From positions 1 to 40,430 of the forward strand of contig PKWU01000048.1 in NCBI GenBank assembly GCA_003132145.1: a stretch of DNA of 40,430 bases. Reading direction: 5' to 3'. The notes under the pieces were generated by a model, which saw only the letters and a list, made by a program, of their open reading frames with translations, had not been told where the DNA came from and did no database searches. Source of the stretch: Granulicella sp. Lineage in GTDB: Bacteria > Acidobacteriota > Terriglobia > Terriglobales > Acidobacteriaceae. Shown piece after piece: positions 11,301-19,023 of this stretch. The first letter of the stretch is position 1, and every line of letters starts with the position of its first letter. A program made the translations under genes and the position numbers.

Positions 11301-11366
11301 GCTCAGGATGACAAGCGTAACGTGCAACAGCAGATTCCTCCGCTACGCTGCGGAATGACAAACAAA
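11301..11366. repeat. 66-bp extragenic repeat, copy 2
   Basis: Direct copy of 11179-11244 with two substitutions, 122 bp away. It ends one base before the stop codon of the ribulokinase gene (11368-11370), so it may act as part of that gene's 3' end. Translated spuriously on the minus strand it gives the phrase CHSAAQRRN, a familiar false ORF in this bacterial group. Confidence 0.85.
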
Positions 11367-11367
11367 G

Positions 11368-12957
11368 CTACTGGGTGGCGTCGCGGCGGATGTTTTGCAG
11401 CTCGGGCAGGATGCGGCCGAGGGCGGCGGGTGGGGCGTCGGGCGTGCCGAGAGCGAAGTAGGCGTCGCGGAAGAGGGGGAAGAGGCGGTCGTAGCGCGCG
11501 GCCTCGGTGGGTTCGGGAAGAAACGTCTTGAAGGGCGGGCAGAGGGCGTTCTGCGCGGCTTCGATGGATGGGAAATCGCCGGCGGCGAGGAAGGCGATGA
11601 TGACCGAGCCGAGCGAGGTGACATCGCCCTCGGGGACGAGGACGGGTTTGCGCAGGACGTTGGCGTAGATCTGGTTCAGCTTTGCGTTCTTCTTGGGAAT
11701 GCCGCCGCCGTTGATGACGCGACGGATGGGCGCGCCGTTCTCCTCCATGCGGTTGAAGATGACGCGGGTGTGCAGGGCGGAGCCTTCGATGGCGGCGAAG
11801 AGCTCGTCGGCGGGGGTGTGGTGGAGGTTCCAGCCGAAGGTGACGCCGCCGAGGGCTGGGTTGACCAGGACAGTGCGGTCGCCGTTGTCCCAGGTGAGGC
11901 GGAGGAGTCCGGTCTGGCCGGCCTTGAGGTACGCGCCTTCCTCGGTGAGCGCGGCGACGGTGGTTCCGGCGCGCCGTGCGATGGCGGCGAAGACATCGCC
12001 GACGGCGGACATTCCGGCCTCGATGCCGACCTGCGCGGGATCGACCGAGCCGGGGACGACGCCGCAGACTCCGGGAACGAGGGTCTGCTGGTCGCTGAGG
12101 CCGATGATGCAGGTCGATGTGCCGATGACGTTGACCACGTCGCCCAGGCGGATGTTTGCGCCGAGGGCGTCCCAGTGGGCGTCGAATGCGCCGGTGGGAA
12201 TGGGGATTCCGGGGGTGAGGCCGAGGGCCTCCGCCCACTTTGCGCAGAGGTGGCCGGCGATCTTGTCGGAGGTGTTGTAGTGGCCGGCGATCTTGTCGCG
12301 GACGCCGGCGAGCAGCGGGTCGATGGAGACGAGGAACTCCTCCGGCGGCAGGCCACCCCAGCGCGGGTTCCACATCCATTTGTGGCCCATGGCGCAGATG
12401 CTGCGGGGGATTTGGTTGGGGTCGGTGACGCCGCAGAGGGTAGCGGCGACCATGTCGCAGTGCTCCAGCGCGGTGACGAATTTGGGCCGCAGTTCGGGGT
12501 TGTGGCGCAGCCAGTGGAGGAGCTTCGACCAGCCCCATTCGGAGCTGTAGACGCCGCCGCACCAGTTGATTCCCTCGAAGCCGGCGCCTCCTTGGAAGGC
12601 GTGTGCTGCGCGGGTGATCTCGGCCGCTTCGCCGGCGGCCCGGTGGTCGCACCAGAGGTAGTACTCGCCCAGCGGGACGAGGTTCTCGCCGACGGGGATG
12701 ACGCTGGAGCCGGTGGTGTCGAGCGCGATGGACTTGATCTCATGGCCGTCGATTCCGCTGGCCTTGACCGCCTCGTGCATGGCGCGAGTGAGCGCGGACA
12801 TCTGATCGTCGTGCGACTGCGTCTTGAGCTGCGGGTCGGTGGGAGAGCTGTGCAGCGGGTACTCGGCGGAGGCCGAGCCGAGCTTGCCACGGAGTTTGTC
12901 GAAGATGGAGATGCGAACGCTTAATGTGCCGAAGTCGACCCCTGCCACTACACTCAC
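11368..12957 (-). CDS. araB: ribulokinase (FGGY carbohydrate kinase)
   Basis: A 529-residue cytoplasmic sugar kinase that phosphorylates L-ribulose (and related ketopentoses) in arabinose catabolism. The N-terminal VAGVDFGTLSVRISIFD is the phosphate-binding strand of the actin-like fold. LDTTGSSVIPV, GTSTCIIGLSD and VINGGGIPKKN follow in family order, and PTGAFDAHWDALGA contains the catalytic Asp region. Length fits AraB (about 560) better than glycerol or xylulose kinase. The start is GTG at 12957 with GGGAGA upstream. It lies 48 bp downstream of the NatAB transporter genes on the same strand and may share their transcript. No other arabinose gene is in the window. Confidence 0.9.
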   Translation of the reverse strand: MSVVAGVDFGTLSVRISIFDKLRGKLGSASAEYPLHSSPTDPQLKTQSHDDQMSALTRAMHEAVKASGIDGHEIKSIALDTTGSSVIPVGENLVPLGEYYLWCDHRAAGEAAEITRAAHAFQGGAGFEGINWCGGVYSSEWGWSKLLHWLRHNPELRPKFVTALEHCDMVAATLCGVTDPNQIPRSICAMGHKWMWNPRWGGLPPEEFLVSIDPLLAGVRDKIAGHYNTSDKIAGHLCAKWAEALGLTPGIPIPTGAFDAHWDALGANIRLGDVVNVIGTSTCIIGLSDQQTLVPGVCGVVPGSVDPAQVGIEAGMSAVGDVFAAIARRAGTTVAALTEEGAYLKAGQTGLLRLTWDNGDRTVLVNPALGGVTFGWNLHHTPADELFAAIEGSALHTRVIFNRMEENGAPIRRVINGGGIPKKNAKLNQIYANVLRKPVLVPEGDVTSLGSVIIAFLAAGDFPSIEAAQNALCPPFKTFLPEPTEAARYDRLFPLFRDAYFALGTPDAPPAALGRILPELQNIRRDATQ

Positions 12958-13005
12958 GGTTGTTTCTCCCTTGTTCGGATTGCGAAAAAGTGCTGCTTCT
13001 GCATT

Positions 13006-14298
13006 CTAGCTGTACTTGAGCCAGCGGAGGAGTTCAGGGAGGGTGGGGCGTTTGCCGTACATGAGGACGCCCACGCGGTAGATGCGGCTGGTGACCCAGA
13101 CGATGGCGTAGATGCAGGCCGAGGTGAGCGCGATGGAGGCGAAGATCTCCCAGCGGCTGGGATGGCCGAGGGAGACGCGGAGGTACATCAGCAGCGGGGT
13201 GAAGGGCGGGATGAGGGCCAGGACGCGGGCCATGGAACTGTCCGGGTAGGTGAGGACGCTCTTCAGGGTGATGAAGCAGACGAAGAGGGGAAGGACGAGG
13301 AACAGGTTGAGCTGCTGGATCTCATGCTCGGAGTTGGTCATGGCCCCGAGGGCGGCGGCGATGGAGGAGTAGAAGGCGTAACCGAGGATGAAGTAGACGA
13401 AGAAGTAGACGATCTGGGCAAGGGTGAGAGCAATGTGGATGCCCTGGCCGCCGAGATTGGCGGCGATGGTACTGGCGGAGAGGAGCAGGGCCGCGCTGAG
13501 CCAGATGCCGACCTGGGTGAGGCCGACGGAGCCGACGCCGAGGATCTTGCCGGCCATCATCTCCTGGGGGCGGATGGTGGCCAGCATGACCTCGAAGATG
13601 CGCGAAGTCTTCTCCTCGATGATGGAGCGGGCGACGTTCATGCCGTAGAGCGAGATGACCATGTACATGAGGAAGAAGAGAAGAGTGACGCTGACCTCGG
13701 CGGACTCGCGGTCCTGGCGATGCGGTGCGCGGACGGCGACGATTTCGACGGGCTGGAGGATGGTGTTGGCGTCGGCGGCGGCGATGCCGCGATGGGCAAG
13801 CTGCTCGCGCATGAGGACGGTGCCGAGAACGGCTGCCAGCGTGCCTCGCAGGGAGTCCTGTTCGGACGACCTTGGGGTAAAGGTGAAGGTGGGACGAGCG
13901 GGCTGATCCTTGGCGGTCGCAACCGCGGGCGTGATCCAGAGGACGCCGTCGAGGACGCCGGAGTCCAGTTCCCGATCGAGCAGCGTGCGCGTGGCCTGCT
14001 CGTTCTGGGGCTCGGCGTCGATGGCGTCGACGGCGATACTGGTCTGCCTGGTCGAACGCGGCTGGGCGTGGCGCGCCTGCTGCCTATGTTGCAGCTCGGC
14101 CTGCAGGTCGAGGACGAGCTGGGTGTCTGAGCCGACGACGGCGATGTGGGCTGCGGACTCCGAGTTTGAGTAGACGAAGGCGCTGCCGTAGATGAATCCG
14201 CACATGATGAGCGGGATGATGAGGGTGGTGATGAGGAAGCCTCGGGTGCGGATTCGCTCGATGTACTCGCGGCGCGCGATGAGCCAGACATTATGCAT
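13006..14298 (-). CDS. ABC-2 transporter permease (NatB type)
   Basis: A 430-residue membrane protein that forms the channel of an exporter with the ATPase encoded just upstream. One membrane helix near the N-terminus (TTLIIPLIMCGFIYG) is followed by an external domain of about 150 residues, then five or six helices from about residue 205 on. The segment IIEEKTSRIFEVMLATI is the typical cytoplasmic loop of NatB/ABC-2 permeases. ATG 14298 is chosen because MHNVWLIARREYIERIRTR is the standard family start; it overlaps the ATPase stop by 8 bp. Related pairs export Na+ or drugs, but the substrate cannot be read here. Confidence 0.9.
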   Translation of the reverse strand: MHNVWLIARREYIERIRTRGFLITTLIIPLIMCGFIYGSAFVYSNSESAAHIAVVGSDTQLVLDLQAELQHRQQARHAQPRSTRQTSIAVDAIDAEPQNEQATRTLLDRELDSGVLDGVLWITPAVATAKDQPARPTFTFTPRSSEQDSLRGTLAAVLGTVLMREQLAHRGIAAADANTILQPVEIVAVRAPHRQDRESAEVSVTLLFFLMYMVISLYGMNVARSIIEEKTSRIFEVMLATIRPQEMMAGKILGVGSVGLTQVGIWLSAALLLSASTIAANLGGQGIHIALTLAQIVYFFVYFILGYAFYSSIAAALGAMTNSEHEIQQLNLFLVLPLFVCFITLKSVLTYPDSSMARVLALIPPFTPLLMYLRVSLGHPSRWEIFASIALTSACIYAIVWVTSRIYRVGVLMYGKRPTLPELLRWLKYS

Positions 14299-15268
14299 CG
14301 AGGCCGCCTGCGTTGGGTTGGTCGAGCTGGGCCATGGAGAGTTCATGGTCATTGTCGATGGGCAACGCCTGCTGCACCTTCTCGATGAAGATCTCTTCCA
14401 GGGTGGGTTCCATGACCTCGAAGCGCGTGACGCGAGCGTGGGCGACGGCCTGGGCGAGCAGGGACTGTGTGTCGTCGTCCAGGGTCGCGGAGGGGAGGAG
14501 CCTGATCTCGACGGTGCCGTTGTAACGCTTGTAGTGCTCGATGCATGGATGGCGAAGGAAGCTGTCGTCGCCCTCGTAGTGGATGAGGACGCGGTTGCGC
14601 GGGTAGTTGGACTTGATCTGGCGCATGGAGCCGGAGAGGACCAGTTGGCCGCGATGGATGAGCGCGATGCTGTTGCAGAACTTCTCCACCTGGTCCATGC
14701 GGTGGGTGGAGAAGAGGACGGCCTTGCCGATGCTGCAGAGGTCGACCAGGGTGCTCATGAGCAGGAATGAGTTGACCGGATCGAGGCCGCTGAATGGCTC
14801 GTCCATGACGATGAGGTCTGGATCGTGGAGCAGGGCGGCGATGAACTGGATCTTCTGCTGCATTCCCTTGGAGAGGTCCTCGGTTTTTTTGGGGATGGCC
14901 TCGACGATGTCGAGCCGCTCGCACCAGAGGCTTGCGCGGCGGGAGGCGACCGACGCACTGAGCCCGTGCAACTGGCCGAGGAAGATGAGCTGGTCCAGGA
15001 CGTTCATCTTCTTGTAAAGGCCTCGCTCCTCCGGCAGGTAGCCGACGCGGGAGAGCGCGGAGCGGGTGAAGGGGCGGTCGAAGAGCGAGACCGAGCCGGA
15101 GTCGGGCACGGTGATGCCGATCATCATGCGGATGGAGCTGGTCTTGCCCGAGCCGTTGGGGCCGAGCAGGCCGAACATGGTGCCGGGCTCGATGGTGAAG
15201 GAGAGATCCTCCACCGCGACCTTGGTGTCGTAGACCTTTCGGATGTGGTGCAACTGGACGATGGACAT
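14291..15268 (-). CDS. ABC transporter ATP-binding protein (NatA type)
   Basis: A 325-residue ATPase. Walker A GPNGSGKT lies at residues 36-43, the signature LSKGM at 132-136, Walker B LIVMDE at 152-157, and the switch His in STHRMDQ. The C-terminal 90 residues form the extra domain seen in ABC-2 exporter ATPases, ending in EPTLEEIFIEKV. It pairs with the permease encoded immediately downstream, which it overlaps by 8 bp. No clear ribosome site precedes ATG 15268; the upstream 397 bp are shared with the divergent rplQ gene. Confidence 0.93.
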   Translation of the reverse strand: MSIVQLHHIRKVYDTKVAVEDLSFTIEPGTMFGLLGPNGSGKTSSIRMMIGITVPDSGSVSLFDRPFTRSALSRVGYLPEERGLYKKMNVLDQLIFLGQLHGLSASVASRRASLWCERLDIVEAIPKKTEDLSKGMQQKIQFIAALLHDPDLIVMDEPFSGLDPVNSFLLMSTLVDLCSIGKAVLFSTHRMDQVEKFCNSIALIHRGQLVLSGSMRQIKSNYPRNRVLIHYEGDDSFLRHPCIEHYKRYNGTVEIRLLPSATLDDDTQSLLAQAVAHARVTRFEVMEPTLEEIFIEKVQQALPIDNDHELSMAQLDQPNAGGLDA

Positions 15269-15355
15269 GGGCGACCGAGGGAGTTTTAATGAGGCAGGAT
15301 TTAGTCTAGCAGCGGAGAGAACGGATTCGCCTGGCTGAACGCGAATGGACCGCGC

Positions 15356-15386
15356 TTGACAGTCCGGCTTCGCGACAAGCTACAAT
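15356..15386 (+). promoter_or_regulatory. sigma70-like promoter, TTGACA/TACAAT
   Basis: A perfect TTGACA (15356-15361) and TACAAT (15381-15386) are separated by 19 nt, two more than ideal. The direction points to rplQ, giving a leader of about 270 nt. It is the best-matching hexamer pair I saw in the window. Confidence 0.6.
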
Positions 15387-15443
15387 GGATTTAGCCGGAT
15401 TCTGGCGCAACGATTGGCCCGATGCGACCGGACCGTATCTCTG

Positions 15444-15513
15444 CTTTTCATTATCGGCAAAGCCAATTCTATGAAAAGAGATGGGTTGCGAATGTTTCAT
15501 CGAGAGATGAAAC
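15444..15513 (+). promoter_or_regulatory. structured leader segment upstream of rplQ
   Basis: Two hairpins lie in the presumed leader. CTTTTCAT (15444-15451) pairs with ATGAAAAG (15471-15478), enclosing a small GGC/GCC stem. GTTTCATC (15494-15501) pairs perfectly with GATGAAAC (15506-15513) around a GAGA loop, a GNRA-type tetraloop. The rest of 15269-15665 holds no gene or tRNA that I can see. Autoregulation by L17 is possible but unproven. Confidence 0.45.
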
Positions 15514-15665
15514 GCGTTCGATTGCCCATTGCCAGAAGCGATCCCTGAGCTGCCTCTGGCTCGATGCAGGGCCGTTCGGCAGTTCGTGGCACGTCAACAC
15601 TCGCTCACACGCGAACAACTGTAGTACCGACCTACGGCAGAAGCCGGGTCGAAGGAGACTCTACC

Positions 15666-16160
15666 ATGCGTCACCGCAATGCAGGATACAAACTTGGCCG
15701 CAACCCCAGCCACCGCCGCGCGCTTCTGCGCAACCTCGTCACGTCGATCATCCTGATGGACCGCGTGGAGACCACAATCACCAAGTGCAAGGCCACCCAG
15801 CCGCTGGTGGAGAAGATGATTACGCTGGGCAAGCTGGGCACGGTACACGCACGGCGGCAGGCGCTGAGCTACCTGATGACGCCGGAGAGTGTGGATCGGC
15901 TGTTCAGCGTGGTGGCGCCGCGCTACGGCGACCGCAACGGCGGTTACACGCGCATCACGCGCAGCTATGTTCGCCAGGGCGATGCGGCCGAGATGGCGTA
16001 TATCGAGCTGCTGGGCGCGGAACAGGAACTCGACGCCAAGCGCCAGAAGCGCTCCGAAGCACGCGAAAAGAAGCGCGAAGAGATCGCCAAGCAGATGGAA
16101 GAGCAGAATCCCCCGGCGGAGGCTGGCGAGGCGAAGGCAGAAGCAAAGAGCGAGGAATAA
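15666..16160 (+). CDS. rplQ: 50S ribosomal protein L17
   Basis: L17 sits near the polypeptide exit side of the large ribosomal subunit. The first 118 residues are the conserved protein: MRHRNAGYKLGRNPSHRRAL, LVTSIILMDRVETTITKCK, TLGKLGTVHARRQAL, and GGYTRITR near the end. A charged tail of about 45 residues (Lys/Glu/Ala rich, from about residue 120) extends the protein to 164. AAGGAGA lies about 8 nt before the ATG. The usual partner rpoA is not directly upstream; a divergent ABC exporter is there instead, so rplQ is on its own transcript with its own promoter and terminator. Confidence 0.96.
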   Translation: MRHRNAGYKLGRNPSHRRALLRNLVTSIILMDRVETTITKCKATQPLVEKMITLGKLGTVHARRQALSYLMTPESVDRLFSVVAPRYGDRNGGYTRITRSYVRQGDAAEMAYIELLGAEQELDAKRQKRSEAREKKREEIAKQMEEQNPPAEAGEAKAEAKSEE

Positions 16161-16192
16161 TCGCAAGGTATCGATTCAGATTTGATTCACAG

Positions 16193-16230
16193 GAATGCCC
16201 AGGTCTCGATTGCGAGGCTTGGGCATTTTT
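16193..16230 (+). terminator. strong intrinsic terminator of rplQ
   Basis: AATGCCCA (16193-16200) pairs with TGGGCATT (16219-16226), and the stem continues inward through G-U, G-C, U-G and CTCG/CGAG pairs to an ATTG loop. That is 15 pairs followed by TTTTT (16225-16229). It lies 33 bp after the rplQ stop. Confidence 0.92.
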
Positions 16231-16270
16231 GCGTCCGGCGGGCGAATCAATCTGTGGTGACTGCGGCGAA

Positions 16271-16624
16271 TTATTCCGTGGCGGGCGGGGCGAGGGTGGC
16301 GCGATTGTCGCTGAGGGCGGCACGGAGTTGGGCGGCGGTGAGGCCGGCGATGCGCAGGGATTTGGTGCGGCTGGTTGCGCCGGTGAGCAGAGTGACGCGA
16401 GCGCGCGGGATGTGAAGTTCGCCGGCGAGGAAGGCGATGAGAGCCTGGTTGGCGCGGCCATCGGTGGGCGGCGTGGTGAGCGAGACTTTGAGCGCGCCAT
16501 CGTGGACGCCGGTGATGGCGTTGCGCCGCGCTCCGGGATGCACACGGACGGGGAGGGTGCAGCCGTTGGAGCTATCGCGAATTGCGAGGGAGGTGGTCAC
16601 GGGAGTTGGTGGATTGTCGATCAC
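16271..16624 (-). CDS. DUF167 (YggU) family protein
   Basis: A protein of about 117 residues of the DUF167/YggU family, a small alpha/beta fold of unknown function widespread in bacteria. Conserved parts are LPVRVHPGARRNAITGV, LKVSLTTPPTDGRANQALI and VTLLTGATSRTKSLRI. The start is uncertain: GTG 16624 is chosen because it lies just after the RelE-like stop (16630-16632), so it could be read by coupled translation, and no ATG is available before the conserved region. A later GTG at 16600 is the alternative. The coding end is about 45 bp from the rplQ terminator, convergent with it. Confidence 0.82.
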   Translation of the reverse strand: MIDNPPTPVTTSLAIRDSSNGCTLPVRVHPGARRNAITGVHDGALKVSLTTPPTDGRANQALIAFLAGELHIPRARVTLLTGATSRTKSLRIAGLTAAQLRAALSDNRATLAPPATE

Positions 16625-16629
16625 AACGC

Positions 16630-16896
16630 TCAATCGTAGACGACGCTGCGATGGCCAACCGCAACTACAAGAACAATGAGGCGATCGTCTTCGATATTGC
16701 ATAGGATGCGATAGTCGCCAACCCGGAATCGCCAGAGGCTTGAGAGGTTGTGGGTGAGACCATGGCCGAAGGACCTGGGATCGTTTGCCGTCGCAATTCG
16801 GTCCTGAAGGAATCGCCGGATTCGCTTCTGGATGGGCTTGTCCAGTTTTGACAGATCACGCTTGGCCCGCTCATCGAACTCAATCGTCCAGGCCAA
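16630..16896 (-). CDS. RelE/ParE-family toxin
   Basis: An 88-residue toxin of the RelE superfamily. MAWTIEFDERAKRDLSKLD, then RIRRFLQDR, LWRFRVGDYRILCNI and LIVLVVAVGHRSVVYD give the two-helix plus four-strand layout and the basic residues of ribosome-dependent mRNA interferases. Its start lies inside the antitoxin gene (17-bp overlap), so the two are coupled. Arg in WRFRVGDYRI and the C-terminal H-R-x-x-V-Y are intact, so the toxin looks functional. A ParE-type gyrase toxin is less likely because the C-terminal pattern is RelE-like. Confidence 0.9.
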   Translation of the reverse strand: MAWTIEFDERAKRDLSKLDKPIQKRIRRFLQDRIATANDPRSFGHGLTHNLSSLWRFRVGDYRILCNIEDDRLIVLVVAVGHRSVVYD

Positions 16897-17092
16897 GGTC
16901 GCGTACCACTTCCTCGAGCGGGATACGTCTGCCCGGATTCTTCAGTCGCTCAGTCGCGATAGCAATGTCTTCCAGGTCTTCGAGGCGAGAGAGAACGGCT
17001 TCGCTGAGAAATGCGGCGGAGGTCTCTCCGGCACGCTGCGCTCCCTGCTCGATCTGGCTCGCGAGTTTATCGGGGATTTGAATGGTGGCCAT
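16880..17092 (-). CDS. RelB/DinJ-like ribbon-helix-helix antitoxin
   Basis: A 70-residue antitoxin: MATIQIPDKLASQIEQGAQ, an FLSEAVLSRLEDLEDIAIA helix pair, and a C-terminal PGRRIPLEEVVRDLGLD that resembles toxin-binding tails of RelB-type antitoxins. It would neutralise the RelE-like protein and repress the operon. ATG 17092 is chosen because GGAGGT sits 4 nt upstream; an in-frame GTG at 17098 would overlap that ribosome site. A TATACT at 17116-17111 is a likely -10, and GTATAC there is palindromic, as expected of an operator. Confidence 0.88.
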   Translation of the reverse strand: MATIQIPDKLASQIEQGAQRAGETSAAFLSEAVLSRLEDLEDIAIATERLKNPGRRIPLEEVVRDLGLDD

Positions 17093-17127
17093 AAGCACCT
17101 CCGTGACTGGAGTATACCGAAAACAGA

Positions 17128-18087
17128 TTATCGTCCGTGGTCTTCGAGGAATTTTTCGGCTTCGAGGGCGGCCATGCAGCCGGTGGCGGCGGCGGTGATG
17201 GCCTGGCGGTAGCGGCGGTCCTGGATGTCTCCGCAGGCGAAGATGCCGGGGACGTCTTTTCCGTTGTGTGTAACGAAGACGTTGCCGTGGGTGAGGATGT
17301 AGCCGTCGGCGTCGAGGTCGAGCTGGCCGTGGAAGGGCTTGGCGTTGGGCGTGTGGCCGATGCCGAGGAACATGAAGGAGACGGGCAGCTCCGTGCGCTC
17401 GCCGGTCTTGACGTTGCGCAGGCGGAGGCAGCGGACCTCTTTCTCTTCGACGCCGAGGACCTCTTCGACGACCGTGCTCGACAGGAGTTGGATGCTGGCG
17501 TGGGCCGTGGCGCGCTCCATCATGATGCGGCTGGCGCGGAAGTGGTCGGTGCGGTTGATGAGCGTGACCTTGGTGGCAAAACGGGTGAGAAAGAGGGCCT
17601 CCTCCATGGCGGAGTCGCCGCCGCCGATGACTGCGATCTCCTTGCCGGAGGCGAAGAAGCCGTCGCAGGTGGCGCAGGAGCTGACACCGTGGCCGATGAG
17701 CGCCTGCTCACTGGGAAGACCAAGCCAGCGGGCGCTGGCTCCGCTGGCGATGATGAGCGTGCGGGTGTGGATGGGATCTTTGCCCGCGCCGAGGTTCAAC
17801 TCATATGGGTGCTTGCTGAGGTCGGCGGAGACGAGCTGGGCCATCTTGAGTTCGGCGCCGAAGCGGACGGCCTGCTGCTTCATTCGCTCGATCAGCTCAG
17901 GGCCCTGGACGCCCTCGGGCCAGCCGGGAAAGTTCTCCACCAGCGTGGTGATGGAGAGCTGGCCGCCGGGTTCGTGGCCCTCGAGGACGAGCGGCTTGAG
18001 GTTGGCGCGGGCGGCGTAGATGGCGGCGGTGAGGCCGGCGCATCCGGAGCCGAGGATGACGGTGTCGCGGGTTGTTGTGTTGGGCAT
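17128..18087 (-). CDS. trxB: thioredoxin reductase
   Basis: A 319-residue FAD/NADPH flavoprotein that keeps thioredoxin reduced in the cytoplasm. The FAD motif is VILGSGCAGLTAAIYAAR (10-27), the redox pair is CATC (Cys138, Cys141) in SSCATCDGFF, the NADPH motif is VIGGGDSAMEEA, and the C-terminal FAD contact is GIFACGDIQD. Length and motif order match TrxB. It lies 38 bp after the kdsC-like gene on the same strand and is probably cotranscribed. No clear ribosome site precedes ATG 18087. The separation from the antitoxin start downstream is 35 bp. Confidence 0.95.
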   Translation of the reverse strand: MPNTTTRDTVILGSGCAGLTAAIYAARANLKPLVLEGHEPGGQLSITTLVENFPGWPEGVQGPELIERMKQQAVRFGAELKMAQLVSADLSKHPYELNLGAGKDPIHTRTLIIASGASARWLGLPSEQALIGHGVSSCATCDGFFASGKEIAVIGGGDSAMEEALFLTRFATKVTLINRTDHFRASRIMMERATAHASIQLLSSTVVEEVLGVEEKEVRCLRLRNVKTGERTELPVSFMFLGIGHTPNAKPFHGQLDLDADGYILTHGNVFVTHNGKDVPGIFACGDIQDRRYRQAITAAATGCMAALEAEKFLEDHGR

Positions 18088-18125
18088 AAGGATTGGATTC
18101 GATTCTTCGGGTGAGGATGCGTAGG

Positions 18126-18725
18126 CTACATCTTGCCGGAGCCGATGTCGGCGGCCTTGGCGGCCGGGTTGTCGGCGTCGAGGAAGGTAGCGATGGCGGA
18201 GTCGAGCTTGCCCTGGGCGGCGAGGATGAACTCGATGGCGTCGCGACCGGCGCCCTGGCCGCCGGGGTTTGGGGTGATGTAGTGAGCCTCGGCCTTGGCC
18301 TGGGGGCGTGCGTTGGCGGTGGCGATGGCCAGGCCGCAGGCGCGCATGACGGGCAGATCGACGACGTCGTCGCCGACGAAGGCCAGCTCGGCGAGGGTGC
18401 ATCCGGCCTTGGCGACGATCTCCTGTGCGGCGGCGAGCTTATGCGACTGGCCCTGGTATATGAACTCGAGCTTGAGGTCGCGGGCGCGCAGGGCGACCGT
18501 GGCGGACTCGCGCTTGGTGATGAGGCCGACGCGCAGACCGCCCAGACGGGCAAGCGTGATGCCGAGGCCGTCGTGGGCGGTGAATCCCTTGAATTCGAGG
18601 CCGTGCTGATGGCCGTCGAGTCCGGTTTGGGGAAGGAAGAAGAGCTGTCCGTCGGTGAGGACACCATCGACGTCGAAGAGCAGGACTTGGATGCGGCGGG
18701 CGCGTTCTTCCGCGGATAAGGTCAT
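18126..18725 (-). CDS. kdsC: KdsC-type HAD phosphatase (KDO 8-phosphate phosphatase family)
   Basis: A 199-residue HAD-family phosphatase. The nucleophile motif is LLFDVDGVLTDG (Asp18, Asp20), a Lys in GLITKRES and the metal motif in FVGDDVVDLPVM follow; there is no large cap domain, as in KdsC and the related YrbI group. These enzymes remove phosphate from KDO-8-P during lipopolysaccharide synthesis. Residue spacing fits KdsC; sialic-acid or other sugar phosphatases of the same clade remain possible. The C-terminus (about 160-199) is longer than in E. coli. It is first in a likely two-gene unit with trxB. Confidence 0.88.
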   Translation of the reverse strand: MTLSAEERARRIQVLLFDVDGVLTDGQLFFLPQTGLDGHQHGLEFKGFTAHDGLGITLARLGGLRVGLITKRESATVALRARDLKLEFIYQGQSHKLAAAQEIVAKAGCTLAELAFVGDDVVDLPVMRACGLAIATANARPQAKAEAHYITPNPGGQGAGRDAIEFILAAQGKLDSAIATFLDADNPAAKAADIGSGKM

Positions 18726-18738
18726 GAGAACGATGATA
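18726..18738 (-). promoter_or_regulatory. possible leaderless promoter -10 of kdsC
   Basis: On the minus strand TATCAT (18738-18733) ends 7 nt before the ATG at 18725, with no ribosome site between. The -35 region is not recognisable. Confidence 0.4.
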
Positions 18739-18805
18739 CCTTGACGGGCTGGCGGAGTTCCATGCGGCTGGTCTGCGGGAGGGGGTCAGATTTGCGGCTC
18801 AACGC

Positions 18806-18846
18806 ACTCGCATCCCTCAATCGCGATGCGATCGAGGGATGCGAGT
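18806..18846. repeat. long inverted repeat
   Basis: ACTCGCATCCCTC (18806-18818) pairs perfectly with GAGGGATGCGAGT (18834-18846). After one A/C mismatch, ATCGC pairs with GCGAT around a GAT loop, for 18 pairs in all. It stands alone in the region upstream of kdsC, about 80 bp from its start, and could be a REP-like element or a transcript end for the neighbouring side. Confidence 0.8.
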
Positions 18847-18874
18847 CGTTAAAGTGAGTGCGCCATTCGGCATG

Positions 18875-19020
18875 GCTGAAGCCATGCCCTTCCGATCAAT
18901 CTGGAATTCACGCGCTGAAGCCATGCCCTTCCGATCCATCTGAAATTTCGAGCTGAACCTTACCGTTCCGATCCATCTGAAATACACTCGCCGATCCTTG
19001 CCCTTCCGATCAAGCGGAAT
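18875..19020. repeat. degenerate tandem repeat, about 39 bp x 4
   Basis: Four successive copies begin near 18875, 18914, 18952 and 18991. Each carries variants of GCTGAAGCCATGCCC followed by TTCCGATCCATCTGAAAT. Copies 3 and 4 have decayed most. Unlike CRISPR repeats, no unique spacers separate them. The array ends where the WXXGXW gene's stop codon begins. Confidence 0.8.
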
Positions 19021-19023
19021 TGG

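Noticed and set aside
11149-11361. Short minus frame containing CHSAAQRRN
   Set aside because: It is the translation of the extragenic repeats, a well-known false ORF, not a gene.
15269-15665. tRNA or 6S-type RNA gene upstream of rplQ
   Set aside because: No cloverleaf or 6S-like bulged stem could be built; only the two local hairpins are supported.
15422-16639. Long plus frame over rplQ
   Set aside because: It reads rplQ in the wrong frame; L17 is unambiguous in its own frame.
18875-19020. CRISPR-like array
   Set aside because: Units are directly adjacent and decaying, with no unique spacers and no cas gene nearby.
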